Of a stretch of DNA of 64,000 nucleotides, positions 1 to 8,183 are shown in pieces; position 1 is the stretch's first letter; every line of letters starts with the position of its first letter. Under the pieces are notes generated by a model. That model saw only the letters and a program-made list of their open reading frames with translations, did not search any database and was not told where the DNA came from. Source of the stretch: Pelagovum sp. HNIBRBA483 (GTDB lineage: Bacteria > Pseudomonadota > Alphaproteobacteria > Rhodobacterales > Rhodobacteraceae); the NCBI RefSeq assembly GCF_040931995.1, contig NZ_CP162412.1:2891001-2955000 (forward strand), written 5' to 3'. The translations under genes and the position numbers were made by a program.

Positions 1-452
1 TGCCGCACCGTCCGCAGCCCGAATGACGATTGCATGGTCTGCACGCCGGGCAGCGTCGCCAGATGCCGCCGATGCAACCGCGCAAAATCCTCGGTATCGC
101 GCACCACGACTTTCAGAAGGTAGTCTGCCGTACCCGCCATCAAATGGCATTCCAGAACTTCAGGGATTCGCGCCACCCGTTTCTCGAACGCATCAAGGAT
201 CTCGTCCGCCTGCCCGCTCAGAGTGATTTCGACAAAAACAGTGGTGGTCTGTCCCAAGCGCCGCGGGTTGACCAACGCTACATAGCCACTGATGACGCCA
301 TCTTTCTCCAGCCGCTGGACACGCCTGTGACAAGCCGATGCAGAAAGGTTCACCCGCTCAGAAAGGTCTGCATTGGACATCCGGCCGTCCTTTTGCAAAA
401 CCTCAAGGATTCGTCGATCAATGTGATCAAGCTCCACTTCTTGCAATTTCAT
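1..452 (-). CDS. Lrp/AsnC family transcriptional regulator (3' end cut by window edge)
   Basis: Reading leftward from an ATG at 452, the frame stays open for 150 codons to the window edge. The N-terminal ~60 residues form an AsnC-type helix-turn-helix (LDHIDRRILEVLQKDGR, then NADLSERVNLSASACHRRVQ). The rest is an RAM/ligand-binding domain that includes HLMAGTADYLLKVVVRD. Lrp/AsnC proteins are octameric or dimeric DNA-binding proteins whose RAM domain senses amino acids. The gene diverges from alanine dehydrogenase across 129 bp, so it is probably the local activator of that gene (the AldR arrangement); this is inferred from context. Only the last few residues should be missing. Confidence 0.93.
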   Translation of the reverse strand, partial: MKLQEVELDHIDRRILEVLQKDGRMSNADLSERVNLSASACHRRVQRLEKDGVISGYVALVNPRRLGQTTTVFVEITLSGQADEILDAFEKRVARIPEVLECHLMAGTADYLLKVVVRDTEDFARLHRRHLATLPGVQTMQSSFGLRTVR

Positions 453-476
453 CGCGTCCAGTCCTGCATTTTCACA

Positions 477-494
477 ATATTATTCTAATAATAT
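477..494. promoter_or_regulatory. 18-bp palindrome between lrp-type regulator and ald
   Basis: ATATTATTCTAATAATAT is a perfect 8-2-8 inverted repeat in the AT-rich gap between the divergent regulator and alanine dehydrogenase. Lrp-family proteins bind AT-rich palindromes in such gaps. It lies 24 bp upstream of the regulator start and about 88 bp upstream of ald, so one bound regulator could control both. The operator role is inferred from position and symmetry. Confidence 0.55.
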
Positions 495-581
495 CCTTTT
501 TGATCGCAAAGAAAACTATGCAATTGCGTCCCATTGCTCCGATCCTCGTGCCAATACCGCACCGCTTTGGAGGAGTAAGCA

Positions 582-1718
582 ATGCACATCGGTTGCCCCA
601 CTGAGATCAAACCCCAAGAATTCCGCGTTGGCATGACGCCGAACGCCGCTCAGGAAGCGGTTGCCCACGGCCATAAAGTCACAATCCAGTCCGGTGCCGG
701 CCTCGGCGCTGGCTTTAGTGACGACGACTACGTCGCTGCTGGTGCCGCCATTGCTGACACCGCCGAAGAAATCTTCGCAACCGCCGACATGATCGTGAAG
801 GTCAAAGAGCCACAGGCCATCGAGCGCAAGATGCTGCGTGAAGGCCAACTGCTGTTCACATACCTACACCTCGCGCCCGATCCGGACCAGACGCATGACC
901 TGATCGATTCCGGCTGCACCGCGATTGCCTACGAAACCGTTACTGATGACCGTGGCGGCCTGCCCCTGCTGGCCCCGATGTCCGAAGTCGCTGGGCGCCT
1001 TGCGCCGCAGGTCGGCTCGTGGACACTGCAAAAGGCCAACGGCGGACGCGGCGTTCTTCTCGGCGGCGTGCCGGGTGTTGGCCCCGCAAAGGTGATCGTG
1101 ATCGGCGGCGGCGTCGTTGGCACCCACGCAGCAAAGATCGCTGCCGGCATGGGCGCAGACGTAACCGTCCTCGACCGCTCGCTGCCGCGTCTGCGCTACC
1201 TTGATGATGTTTTCGCTGGCACCTTTAAAACCGGCTATTCCTCCGCTGGTCTGCTCGAAGAACTGCTTCCGCAGGCTGACATGGTCATCGGCGCTGTCCT
1301 GATTCCGGGCGCCGCCGCACCAAAGCTGGTCAGCCGCGCACAGCTGGCGCTGATGAAGCCAGGCGCCGCGCTTGTAGATGTCGCTATCGACCAAGGCGGC
1401 TGCTTTGAAACCTCCAAAGCAACCACCCATCAGGATCCGGTCTACGAGGTAGATGGCATCATGCACTATTGCGTCGCCAACATGCCCGGCGCCGTGGCCC
1501 GCACCTCTACCATCGCGCTCGGTAACGCCACGATGCCATTCATGCTGGCTCTAGCAGACAAAGGCTGGAAGCGCGCATGCGCCGAGGACAAGCACCTGCT
1601 GAACGGCCTGAACGTCCATGCTGGTCAGCTGACCTATGCCGCCGTGGGCGAGGCACTGGGCATCGCCACGGTCGATCCGGCTTCCTTGGTCGCCGAAGCA
1701 GCACCCCGCGCAGCCTAA
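582..1718 (+). CDS. ald: Alanine dehydrogenase
   Basis: NAD-dependent alanine dehydrogenase, which converts L-alanine to pyruvate and ammonia in the cytosol. The N-terminus [20 protein letters not shown] is characteristic, with the substrate arginine at R15. K75 (in KVKEPQ) and H96 (in YLHLAPD) match the catalytic lysine and histidine of the family. The Rossmann glycine motif is [10 protein letters not shown]. At 378 residues it is slightly longer than the usual ~371, the extra being a short Ala-rich tail. A strong AGGAG ribosome site lies 6 bp before the ATG. The divergent Lrp-type gene probably regulates it. Confidence 0.97.
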   Translation: MHIGCPTEIKPQEFRVGMTPNAAQEAVAHGHKVTIQSGAGLGAGFSDDDYVAAGAAIADTAEEIFATADMIVKVKEPQAIERKMLREGQLLFTYLHLAPDPDQTHDLIDSGCTAIAYETVTDDRGGLPLLAPMSEVAGRLAPQVGSWTLQKANGGRGVLLGGVPGVGPAKVIVIGGGVVGTHAAKIAAGMGADVTVLDRSLPRLRYLDDVFAGTFKTGYSSAGLLEELLPQADMVIGAVLIPGAAAPKLVSRAQLALMKPGAALVDVAIDQGGCFETSKATTHQDPVYEVDGIMHYCVANMPGAVARTSTIALGNATMPFMLALADKGWKRACAEDKHLLNGLNVHAGQLTYAAVGEALGIATVDPASLVAEAAPRAA

Positions 1719-1756
1719 AACCTTCCTCCTTGCCCAAGCGCATTGCGTGGGCATCA

Positions 1757-1786
1757 AAAGACCCGGTCACAGGCCGGGTCTTTTTC
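1757..1786. terminator. Bidirectional intrinsic terminator between ald and ytoQ
   Basis: GACCCGG (1760-1766) pairs with CCGGGTC (1774-1780) around a 7-nt loop and is followed by TTTTT. An AAAA run before the stem gives a shorter U-tract on the other strand. It sits between the convergent ald and ytoQ genes and can serve both. Confidence 0.85.
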
Positions 1787-1790
1787 TTTG

Positions 1791-2240
1791 TCAGGCTGGC
1801 AACGCGCCAGTCAAAACATAGCGCAACATTTCGACAACTTGCTGCGGTTCCTCCGCCACCGCAAGCGCAGCAGCATCAACCTCTTTCAATGCATGCTGAT
1901 GATCGGCCCCGTGCAACACGATCAGCGACTTGCCCAATGCTGCCGCGTACCCAGCATCAAAAGCGGCATTCCATTGCTTGTATTTCTCACCAAACCGGAC
2001 AACCACAACATCCGCATCCTCAATCCCCTTGCGGGTCCGTATAGCGTTCAACTTTGCGCCTTTATGATCGTGCCAAAACTTGTTTGGCTCCGCACCAAGA
2101 ATACGCACGCCACAGTCATCGCTCGCATCGTGATCGGTCACTGGGCTGCTGAACTGCACGTCCAGTTCCTTTGATCCCTCGATGATTTGCTCGCGCCAAT
2201 CGGTATGAATCTCGCCGGACAAATAGACCTTCAGCGTCAT
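1791..2240 (-). CDS. YtoQ family protein
   Basis: A 149-residue protein beginning TLKVYLSGEIHTDWREQI, the signature of the YtoQ family. The fold resembles nucleoside 2-deoxyribosyltransferases, but no established function is known to me. Conserved stretches include PVTDHDASDDCGV and DADVVVVRFGEKYKQWNAAF. The start at 2240 is preferred over an in-frame ATG at 2252 because GGAGG lies 5 nt upstream of it. Single gene, convergent with ald across a shared terminator. Confidence 0.85.
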   Translation of the reverse strand: MTLKVYLSGEIHTDWREQIIEGSKELDVQFSSPVTDHDASDDCGVRILGAEPNKFWHDHKGAKLNAIRTRKGIEDADVVVVRFGEKYKQWNAAFDAGYAAALGKSLIVLHGADHQHALKEVDAAALAVAEEPQQVVEMLRYVLTGALPA

Positions 2241-2305
2241 GGGTGCCTCCATTGTTTGTGAAGCCGCGCACCCTAAGCATTCTCGCTCCGAGGTCCACCC
2301 ATCCG

Positions 2306-2914
2306 CTAACTATGAAACGTGTTTTCATTGTCTTTGAATTCCCGCGTCGAATTGCGTAGCGGATAGGGTGTCTCTGGCACAGGCACACCAAGATGCGCAC
2401 AGAGCGGCCCCCAGCCGCTGCCAATTTCATAAACCAGCAATCGCCCTGGAGGGACTGCCGCCTTCACCTTGGCGACATTCGCTTCATAAACGGCGATGGC
2501 GTGTTCTTTGTCATGCGGCCGGCCCGAAAAGACCTGTTGATGGATCAGCGCCCACCCAAGTGAGGCTTTATCCTGGGAGTATTGAATGTTCGGCAAAATG
2601 GTCTTGGAAAAACTGTTCCACCAACTTTCCGCGTCCCGCCATGTCAGGATCACCTTTGCCTCTGGGAAAGCATCAACCAACTCCGGCCAATAGGCTGCGC
2701 TCGGCCAGTCCACACAAGACTGGAAGCCGTCGAAGAGTGCATCCCAATCCGGGGCCGCACCTCCAGCCAACGCCCGCCATAGTGCGCGTTGATGGTCGCT
2801 GGCAAAAATCTCGAACATGTGATGGCATGGCCCAAATCTGAGTATCCCCAATGCTTCGCGCATTGAGTCCGTCCCCGTTCGGCCAAAACCCGTTCCGATG
2901 ACTTGAAGTGCCAT
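2306..2914 (-). CDS. Sulfotransferase family protein
   Basis: A 202-residue protein with a sulfotransferase-like P-loop at the N-terminus (VIGTGFGRTGTDSMREAL), which in this superfamily binds the 5'-phosphosulfate of PAPS. VILTWRDAESWWNSF fits the 3'-phosphate-binding region. It resembles the short Sulfotransfer_4 group common in Rhodobacterales. The acceptor substrate is unknown. The ATG at 2914 follows a GGGAGG ribosome site; an in-frame ATG at 2944 has no such site. The ribosome site lies inside the inverted repeat annotated at 2919-2938. Confidence 0.8.
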   Translation of the reverse strand: MALQVIGTGFGRTGTDSMREALGILRFGPCHHMFEIFASDHQRALWRALAGGAAPDWDALFDGFQSCVDWPSAAYWPELVDAFPEAKVILTWRDAESWWNSFSKTILPNIQYSQDKASLGWALIHQQVFSGRPHDKEHAIAVYEANVAKVKAAVPPGRLLVYEIGSGWGPLCAHLGVPVPETPYPLRNSTREFKDNENTFHS

Positions 2915-2918
2915 GCTG

Positions 2919-2938
2919 ACCTCCCTTTTCAGGGAGGT
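2919..2938 (-). promoter_or_regulatory. Hairpin containing the ribosome-binding site of the sulfotransferase gene
   Basis: On the minus strand ACCTCCC (2938-2932) can pair perfectly with GGGAGGT (2925-2919) around a 6-nt loop. The 3' arm is the ribosome-binding site of the gene starting at 2914. There is no U-run, so it is a poor intrinsic terminator for pheT. Folding would hide the ribosome site. A control role is inferred. Confidence 0.5.
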
Positions 2939-2959
2939 TAGCACAGTTTCAGATACACG

Positions 2960-5356
2960 CTATGCGCGTAATGAGCCGCCCGTTGCCTTTGCAACTTTCG
3001 CGATGATCTTCGCACTGACTGCTTCGATATCGGCCTCTTTCAGCGTCGCGTCACGCGGCTGTAAGCGCACGGTGATGGCGAGCGATTTCTTTCCTTCGCC
3101 AAGGCTCCCACCGATAAATTCATCAAAGACGCGCACATCTTCGATCAGCGCTTTATCCGCACCTGCAGCAGCATTCACCAGCGTCAGCGCCTCAACACCG
3201 GCATCGACGACAAACGCAAAGTCGCGCTCAATAGCTTGCAGATCGGAGGCGCCCAATGCAGGCCGCGCAGCCGATTTATTCTTCGGCATCGGGACGTCTT
3301 CCGGCCAAATGGTGAAGGCTACTGCCGCGCCTTTAATGTCCAACGCCTTCAACACTTTCGGATGCAGTTCGCCGAACACGCCCAGAACCTTCTTCGGGCC
3401 AAGGCAGATTTGCCCGTGCCGCCCGGGGTGCCACCACTCAGCGCCGTTACGCATGATTTGAACCTTGGTAGGCGCACCGATGGCCGCGAGCACGGCCTCG
3501 GCATCGGCCTTCGCATCGAACACGTCGACGGTGCGCGATGCGCCGTGTACATCCTTCGATGCAGTCCGCCCCACCAGTAGGCCCGAGATTTGCAACTGCT
3601 CCTCTCCCGGCTCGCCACCGTGGAATGCGTGGCCGCATTCGAACAGTGCCAAATCCATGAAGCCCCGCGCCTGATTTCGCGCCGCCGCGCGTAATAGACC
3701 AGGCAGCAGATCAGGGCGCATATGGCTCTTGTCGCTGGCAATCGGATTTTCCAGCTTGGTCGCGTCATCGCCACCGCCAAACAGCGCGGCCGCTTCACGG
3801 TCGATAAAGCTGTAGGTCACGCATTCATTATAACCCAGCGCCGCAGCCGTCCGCCGCGCCGCCGTCGCCCGAACCTGCGCAGGCGTCAGGATTGGCTTGG
3901 GAACGCCCGCCGTTACGCGCGGCAGCGGCTTGCCTTCCAGCTTTGTCAGCGAGGCAATGCGCGCAACTTCCTCAACCAAATCAGCCTCGCCTTGCACGTC
4001 AGGCCGCCAGCTCGGGACGTGCGCCATATTGCCTTCCATGCGGAAGCCAAGTGCGGAGAGCGTCTGCCGCTGCTCGGCTTCTGAGATTTCCATCCCGACA
4101 AGGCTGACAACCCGCTTCGGGTCCAGCTTATAGGCGCGGGAATGATCCGGAACGGCGCCAGCCATCACCACTTCGGATGCCTCGCCACCCGCATGATCAA
4201 CAATCATCCGGACAGCACGCTCCAATCCCTCAAGAGTGAACTCGGGGTCAACGCCCCGCTCGAAGCGATAACGTGCATCCGAATGAATCTTCAGCGCCCG
4301 TCCTGTAAGAGCAATATTCACCGGCTCCCAGTAGGCGCTCTCGACAAACACATTCACCGTCTCATCTGTGCAGCCGGAATGCTCACCACCCATAATACCG
4401 GCGAGGCTCTCGACGCCATTATTGTCCGAAATGGCAATCATGCCTTCCTGCAAAGTGTAGGTCTTTTCATCCAGCGCGAGGAAACTCTCGCCACCCTGCG
4501 CCGCATGCACCCGCAGATCACCCTTCACCTTATCCGCATCAAAGACGTGAAGCGGGCGGTTGCAGTCATAGGTGAAGAAGTTGGTCACATCGACTAGGAA
4601 CGAGATCGGCCGCAACCCAATCGCCTTAAGCCGGTCCTGAAGCCATTGTGGCGACGGTCCATTCTTGACGCCCTTGATCAAACGGCCACTGAAAAAGGGT
4701 GCTTTTTCTAGGCAATCATCATCAATAGATACTTTTAGATCACTTTCAAAACTTGCTGGAACAGCCTCGATTGAAACAGGCTTCCGCTTGCCCAAACCAC
4801 GCGCAGCGAGATCACGCGCAATCCCCTCGACGCCTAGTGCATCCTGCCGGTTGGGTGTAATCGCGATTTCGATCACCGGATCAACCTTGGTAGGATCGTT
4901 CGCCGCAAGCCAATCAATGAATTTCTGACCAACCTCACCTGACGGCAGCTCAATGATCCCCGTATGCTCGTCCGACAGTTCAAGCTCGCGCTCAGAGGCC
5001 ATCATCCCGTGGCTCTCGACGCCGCGAATTTTCCCGACCGAAAGGGTAACATCAATCCCGGGCACATAGTCCCCTGGTTTGGCAAGGACGACGGTAATCC
5101 CCGCCCGCGCATTAGGTGCGCCACAAACGATCTGCTTGTCGCCTTCGTCCGTCTCTACCGTGCAAACGCGCAGGCGGTCTGCATCGGGGTGCTGCTCGGC
5201 AGATTTGACCTTCGCGATAGTGAAACTGGCCAGCTTCTGTGCCGGATTTTCAACTCCCTCTACCTCAAGACCAAGATCGGTCAAAGTATCGAGGATCTCC
5301 TCCAAAGAGGCCTCGGTTTCAAGATGCTCCTTGAGCCAAGAAAGTGTGAACTTCAT
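2960..5356 (-). CDS. pheT: Phenylalanyl-tRNA synthetase beta subunit
   Basis: A 798-residue beta chain of the heterotetrameric PheRS, which charges tRNA-Phe in the cytosol. The N-terminus MKFTLSWLKEHLETEASLEE is typical. An EMAP/OB tRNA-binding domain spans roughly residues 39-150 (DADRLRVCTVETDEG, QIVCGAPNARAG). It is followed by the B3/B4 editing domain, the B5 domain and a catalytic-like core. The C-terminal ferredoxin-fold anticodon-binding domain begins near AIERDFAFVVDAGVEA. Length is normal. It is the last gene of the pheS-amidotransferase-pheT series on this strand. Confidence 0.98.
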   Translation of the reverse strand: MKFTLSWLKEHLETEASLEEILDTLTDLGLEVEGVENPAQKLASFTIAKVKSAEQHPDADRLRVCTVETDEGDKQIVCGAPNARAGITVVLAKPGDYVPGIDVTLSVGKIRGVESHGMMASERELELSDEHTGIIELPSGEVGQKFIDWLAANDPTKVDPVIEIAITPNRQDALGVEGIARDLAARGLGKRKPVSIEAVPASFESDLKVSIDDDCLEKAPFFSGRLIKGVKNGPSPQWLQDRLKAIGLRPISFLVDVTNFFTYDCNRPLHVFDADKVKGDLRVHAAQGGESFLALDEKTYTLQEGMIAISDNNGVESLAGIMGGEHSGCTDETVNVFVESAYWEPVNIALTGRALKIHSDARYRFERGVDPEFTLEGLERAVRMIVDHAGGEASEVVMAGAVPDHSRAYKLDPKRVVSLVGMEISEAEQRQTLSALGFRMEGNMAHVPSWRPDVQGEADLVEEVARIASLTKLEGKPLPRVTAGVPKPILTPAQVRATAARRTAAALGYNECVTYSFIDREAAALFGGGDDATKLENPIASDKSHMRPDLLPGLLRAAARNQARGFMDLALFECGHAFHGGEPGEEQLQISGLLVGRTASKDVHGASRTVDVFDAKADAEAVLAAIGAPTKVQIMRNGAEWWHPGRHGQICLGPKKVLGVFGELHPKVLKALDIKGAAVAFTIWPEDVPMPKNKSAARPALGASDLQAIERDFAFVVDAGVEALTLVNAAAGADKALIEDVRVFDEFIGGSLGEGKKSLAITVRLQPRDATLKEADIEAVSAKIIAKVAKATGGSLRA

Positions 5357-5402
5357 CGCTTCCGCCCCGCGGTAATAGACTGTCTCGTGGGGCTTTATCG
5401 GA

Positions 5403-6191
5403 TTACGAGGCGGTGGGAAAGGGTGTGCGCCCTTCCACCAGCGCCAACCATGCGATCAATTCGGCTGCGCGGCGTTCATGCTGCAAATGAGACGTTTCCA
5501 CCCCCAACCGCGCGAGCACTTCCGCATCCTCCAAGCCGGTTTCCAAATCGCTGATCAAAGCTTCGCACCCGACGAAAATTCCATCAACCTTAAGCAAACG
5601 CGCAAGATCGTGCGGCGTCAGTTCTGGATGATACTGCGTTCCCCAAAAACACACTCCCTGACGCTCATAGACAAAGCCCTGAACGGGGCTATGTGCGTTG
5701 CTGACGATCAGCTGCGCACCTTCCGGCAGGTCCTCCACTTCATCCCGATGAGTGCAAAGCGCCGCGTCACCTGCACACCGCCCTCGCGCCATCGGGTGCT
5801 CCGGTGCAGCGGGCATCAATCCCAGAGCAAATCCGGTTTCAAGTCCATTCGGAGAGGCCCGCACCGAACCGCCCAACATCACCGCCGCGAGCTGCATGCC
5901 GTTGCACGAACCCCAGATCGGCTTCCCTGCTTCAAGCGCTTGCGTAAAGGCCGCGCGGGCAGATGCGCCCTCTGGTGCATCTGCCGCCCAAGCCACGCCA
6001 GCGCCTGTGAAAACGACGCCATCTGCCGCAGCAAACAATTCTGCTGCAAGCGGTCCATCGTACGGGTTCACCCGTTCGCACCACACTTCCGGCGCGATAG
6101 CGGCAAAGGTCTGCACAAAAGGCTCCGCCCACGCATAGCCCTGCGCCACGAGATCGGGCGTATTACCTTCAATAATCAAAAGCGATGTCAT
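5403..6191 (-). CDS. Class I glutamine amidotransferase (GMP-synthase-like), between pheS and pheT
   Basis: A 262-residue free-standing class I glutamine amidotransferase domain. The nucleophile is C96 in GSCNGMQLA, and H188/E190 in GTQYHPEL complete the triad, so glutaminase activity is expected. The ammonia acceptor is not evident because no synthetase domain is attached. The family is annotated as GMP-synthase- or GuaA-like. The start at 6191 has a GGAG-like site and matches the family N-terminus (TSLLIIEGN); an in-frame ATG at 6233 adds 14 residues. It lies 46 bp upstream of pheT and about 100 bp downstream of pheS, probably co-transcribed. Confidence 0.85.
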   Translation of the reverse strand: MTSLLIIEGNTPDLVAQGYAWAEPFVQTFAAIAPEVWCERVNPYDGPLAAELFAAADGVVFTGAGVAWAADAPEGASARAAFTQALEAGKPIWGSCNGMQLAAVMLGGSVRASPNGLETGFALGLMPAAPEHPMARGRCAGDAALCTHRDEVEDLPEGAQLIVSNAHSPVQGFVYERQGVCFWGTQYHPELTPHDLARLLKVDGIFVGCEALISDLETGLEDAEVLARLGVETSHLQHERRAAELIAWLALVEGRTPFPTAS

Positions 6192-6291
6192 ACGGGCCAC
6201 TCCAGCAGAATGGCCCGTTATTAGGTCGAACAATGCGTCAGCGCCGCATCATTTGCGGCATATGATCATCCGTTCTGCGACCGAACAGCCG

Positions 6292-7362
6292 TTAGCGGTT
6301 CAATCCACCATGGAGATTTGGCTGATCAAGGCTCGCAAAGCCGTAGTGTCGCAGCCAGCGCAAGTCAGCGTCGAAGAAGGCACGCAGATCGGGGATGCCG
6401 TATTTCAGCATCGCGATCCGGTCGATCCCGATACCGAATGCAAATCCCTGCCATTCCTGCGGGTCAATGCCTGCATTCTGCAACACCTTCGGGTGCACCA
6501 TGCCAGAGCCCAGAACCTCAAGCCAGTCATCGCCTTCGCCAACAGTAACCGAGCCATTCTCCCAGCGGCACTGCACATCCACCTCCGCCGAAGGCTCGGT
6601 GAACGGGAAATGCGAGGCACGGAAACGTGTCTTCACCCGCTTGCCAAAGAAGGCCGACAGGAATTCCTCAAGCACCCATTTCAAGTTCGCCATCGAGATG
6701 TCTTTGTCGATCGCCAAGCCCTCGACCTGGTGGAACATCGGCGTATGGGTCTGGTCATAATCCGCGCGGTACACGCGACCCGGCGCGATCACCCGAATGG
6801 GCGCGCCGATCTTTTCCATCGCGCGGATTTGCACGGGGCTTGTATGCGGGCGCAGCACATGCGGCGGGCGGTCGTCGCCTTCGGCGCGGTGCATATAGAA
6901 CGTGTCCATCTCGGCGCGGGCAGGGTGATGGCCCGGGATATTAAGCGCGTCGAAACTGTACCAATCGCTGTCGATCTGCGGCCCCTCGGCCACGGCAAAG
7001 CCCATATCGGCAAAAATCGCCGACAGTTCTTCGCTCACCTGGCTGATCGGGTGGATCGTTCCCTGCCGCCGGTGCCGCGCAGGGAGCGTCACATCCAGCC
7101 ACTCGCCCCGCAGGCGCTCGTCAAGTGCGGCATCTTCCAGCGCGACCTTCTTGGCGGTCAACGCGCTGTTGATCTCGTCTTTCAGCGCATTCAGGGCCGG
7201 TCCCATGACCTGCCGTTCTTCCGGCGTCATCTTCCCCAGCTCGCGCATCTTCAGCGCGACCTCGCCCTTCTTCCCAACGGCTTGCAGGCGGATATCTTCC
7301 AGCGCAGCTTCGTCAGCTGCATTTCCGATCAGGCCAAGGTATTTGCTTTTCAGGTCGTCCAT
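6292..7362 (-). CDS. pheS: Phenylalanyl-tRNA synthetase alpha subunit
   Basis: A 356-residue catalytic alpha chain of PheRS, a class II synthetase. An N-terminal coiled-coil arm (residues ~1-90, includes [15 protein letters not shown]) precedes the catalytic core. The core has the class II motifs, including [30 protein letters not shown] and the motif 3 region [18 protein letters not shown]. It pairs with pheT on the same strand, with the amidotransferase between them. An intrinsic terminator at 7440-7470 separates it from rplT, so it may have its own promoter or rely on read-through. Confidence 0.98.
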   Translation of the reverse strand: MDDLKSKYLGLIGNAADEAALEDIRLQAVGKKGEVALKMRELGKMTPEERQVMGPALNALKDEINSALTAKKVALEDAALDERLRGEWLDVTLPARHRRQGTIHPISQVSEELSAIFADMGFAVAEGPQIDSDWYSFDALNIPGHHPARAEMDTFYMHRAEGDDRPPHVLRPHTSPVQIRAMEKIGAPIRVIAPGRVYRADYDQTHTPMFHQVEGLAIDKDISMANLKWVLEEFLSAFFGKRVKTRFRASHFPFTEPSAEVDVQCRWENGSVTVGEGDDWLEVLGSGMVHPKVLQNAGIDPQEWQGFAFGIGIDRIAMLKYGIPDLRAFFDADLRWLRHYGFASLDQPNLHGGLNR

Positions 7363-7439
7363 GCCACGCCTCGTTTCCTTCGTCTCAGCGCAAGTAACGC
7401 GGGGAAGCTACGCTTGCAAGGCTCTGCCCCGCCCACAAA

Positions 7440-7470
7440 GAAAAACCGCGGCCCAGTGATGGACCGCGGC
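7440..7470 (-). terminator. Intrinsic terminator between rplT and pheS
   Basis: In the minus direction CCGCGGTCC/GGGCCGCGG (7469-7446) forms a long GC stem followed at once by TTTTTC. It lies just after rplT and 80 bp before pheS. It ends the ribosomal protein transcript or partly attenuates read-through into pheS. Confidence 0.85.
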
Positions 7471-7494
7471 ACTTATTCTCCGGTGCGTGGCGTC

Positions 7495-7857
7495 TTAGGC
7501 CAGCGCTGCCTTCGCCTTGGCAACGATTGTGCCAAATGCTTCCGGCTCGTTCACGGCCAGATCGGCCAGAACTTTACGGTCCACTTCGATCCCAGCCTTC
7601 GCAAGGCCGTTGATGAAGCGGGAATATGTCAACTCAGCATCGATCGCGCGAACACCGGCGTTGATACGCTGGATCCAAAGCGAACGGAAATTACGCTTAC
7701 GCACCTTGCGGTCACGGGTTGCGTACTGATTGGCCTTATCCACGGCCTGACGAGCGACCTTAAAGGTCCGGCTGCGACGGCTGTAGTAACCTTTTGCCGC
7801 GTCAAGAACCTTCTTGTGACGGCGATGGGCGACGGTTCCACCTTTGGTACGGGACAT
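7495..7857 (-). CDS. rplT: 50S ribosomal protein L20
   Basis: A 120-residue, strongly basic protein with the L20 signature ([20 protein letters not shown]) and [15 protein letters not shown]. It binds 23S rRNA early in large-subunit assembly. It follows rpmI by 13 bp in the same operon. infC, often upstream in other bacteria, is absent here, as is usual in alphaproteobacteria. Confidence 0.98.
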   Translation of the reverse strand: MSRTKGGTVAHRRHKKVLDAAKGYYSRRSRTFKVARQAVDKANQYATRDRKVRKRNFRSLWIQRINAGVRAIDAELTYSRFINGLAKAGIEVDRKVLADLAVNEPEAFGTIVAKAKAALA

Positions 7858-7870
7858 TGATCAGGCCTCC

Positions 7871-8071
7871 TTAACGCGAATAGGGCATCATCGGCTTGAT
7901 GATACCTTCATCAGCCTTGCTCAGTGTCGTGGTGCCACGGGCATCACGAATGAACTTTGTGGTACGCTTGATCATGCCGTGGCGCTTACCCGCCTGGCCT
8001 GCTTTGATGCGGCCAGAGGCCGTCACCTTGAACCGCTTTTTGCAGCTCGACTTGGTCTTCATCTTGGGCAT
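7871..8071 (-). CDS. rpmI: 50S ribosomal protein L35
   Basis: A 66-residue basic protein with the L35 pattern [20 protein letters not shown] and the KRHGMIKRT region. AGGAG lies 6 nt before the ATG. First gene of the rpmI-rplT pair. Confidence 0.97.
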   Translation of the reverse strand: MPKMKTKSSCKKRFKVTASGRIKAGQAGKRHGMIKRTTKFIRDARGTTTLSKADEGIIKPMMPYSR

Positions 8072-8142
8072 TTCCGTCTCCTATTGTCGAACGGTCGTTA
8101 TGCGCGACTCGGCATGCCACATTGGCCGGACGCGCGGTTAGA

Positions 8143-8167
8143 GCGGGCCGTATAAGCGGCGGCCCGC
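8143..8167 (-). terminator. GC-rich hairpin after pyk, possible terminator
   Basis: GCGGGCCG (8143-8150) pairs with CGGCCCGC (8160-8167) around a 9-nt loop, just downstream of pyk on the minus strand. It lacks a U-tract, so it could be a Rho-assisted stop or a 3'-end stabiliser. Confidence 0.4.
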
Positions 8168-8183
8168 GAAATGGCAAGGGGCT

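Noticed and set aside
6253-7860. Open frame of 535 codons on the plus strand
   Set aside because: Antisense to pheS and rplT; the translation shows no domain and mirrors the GC-rich third positions of the real genes.
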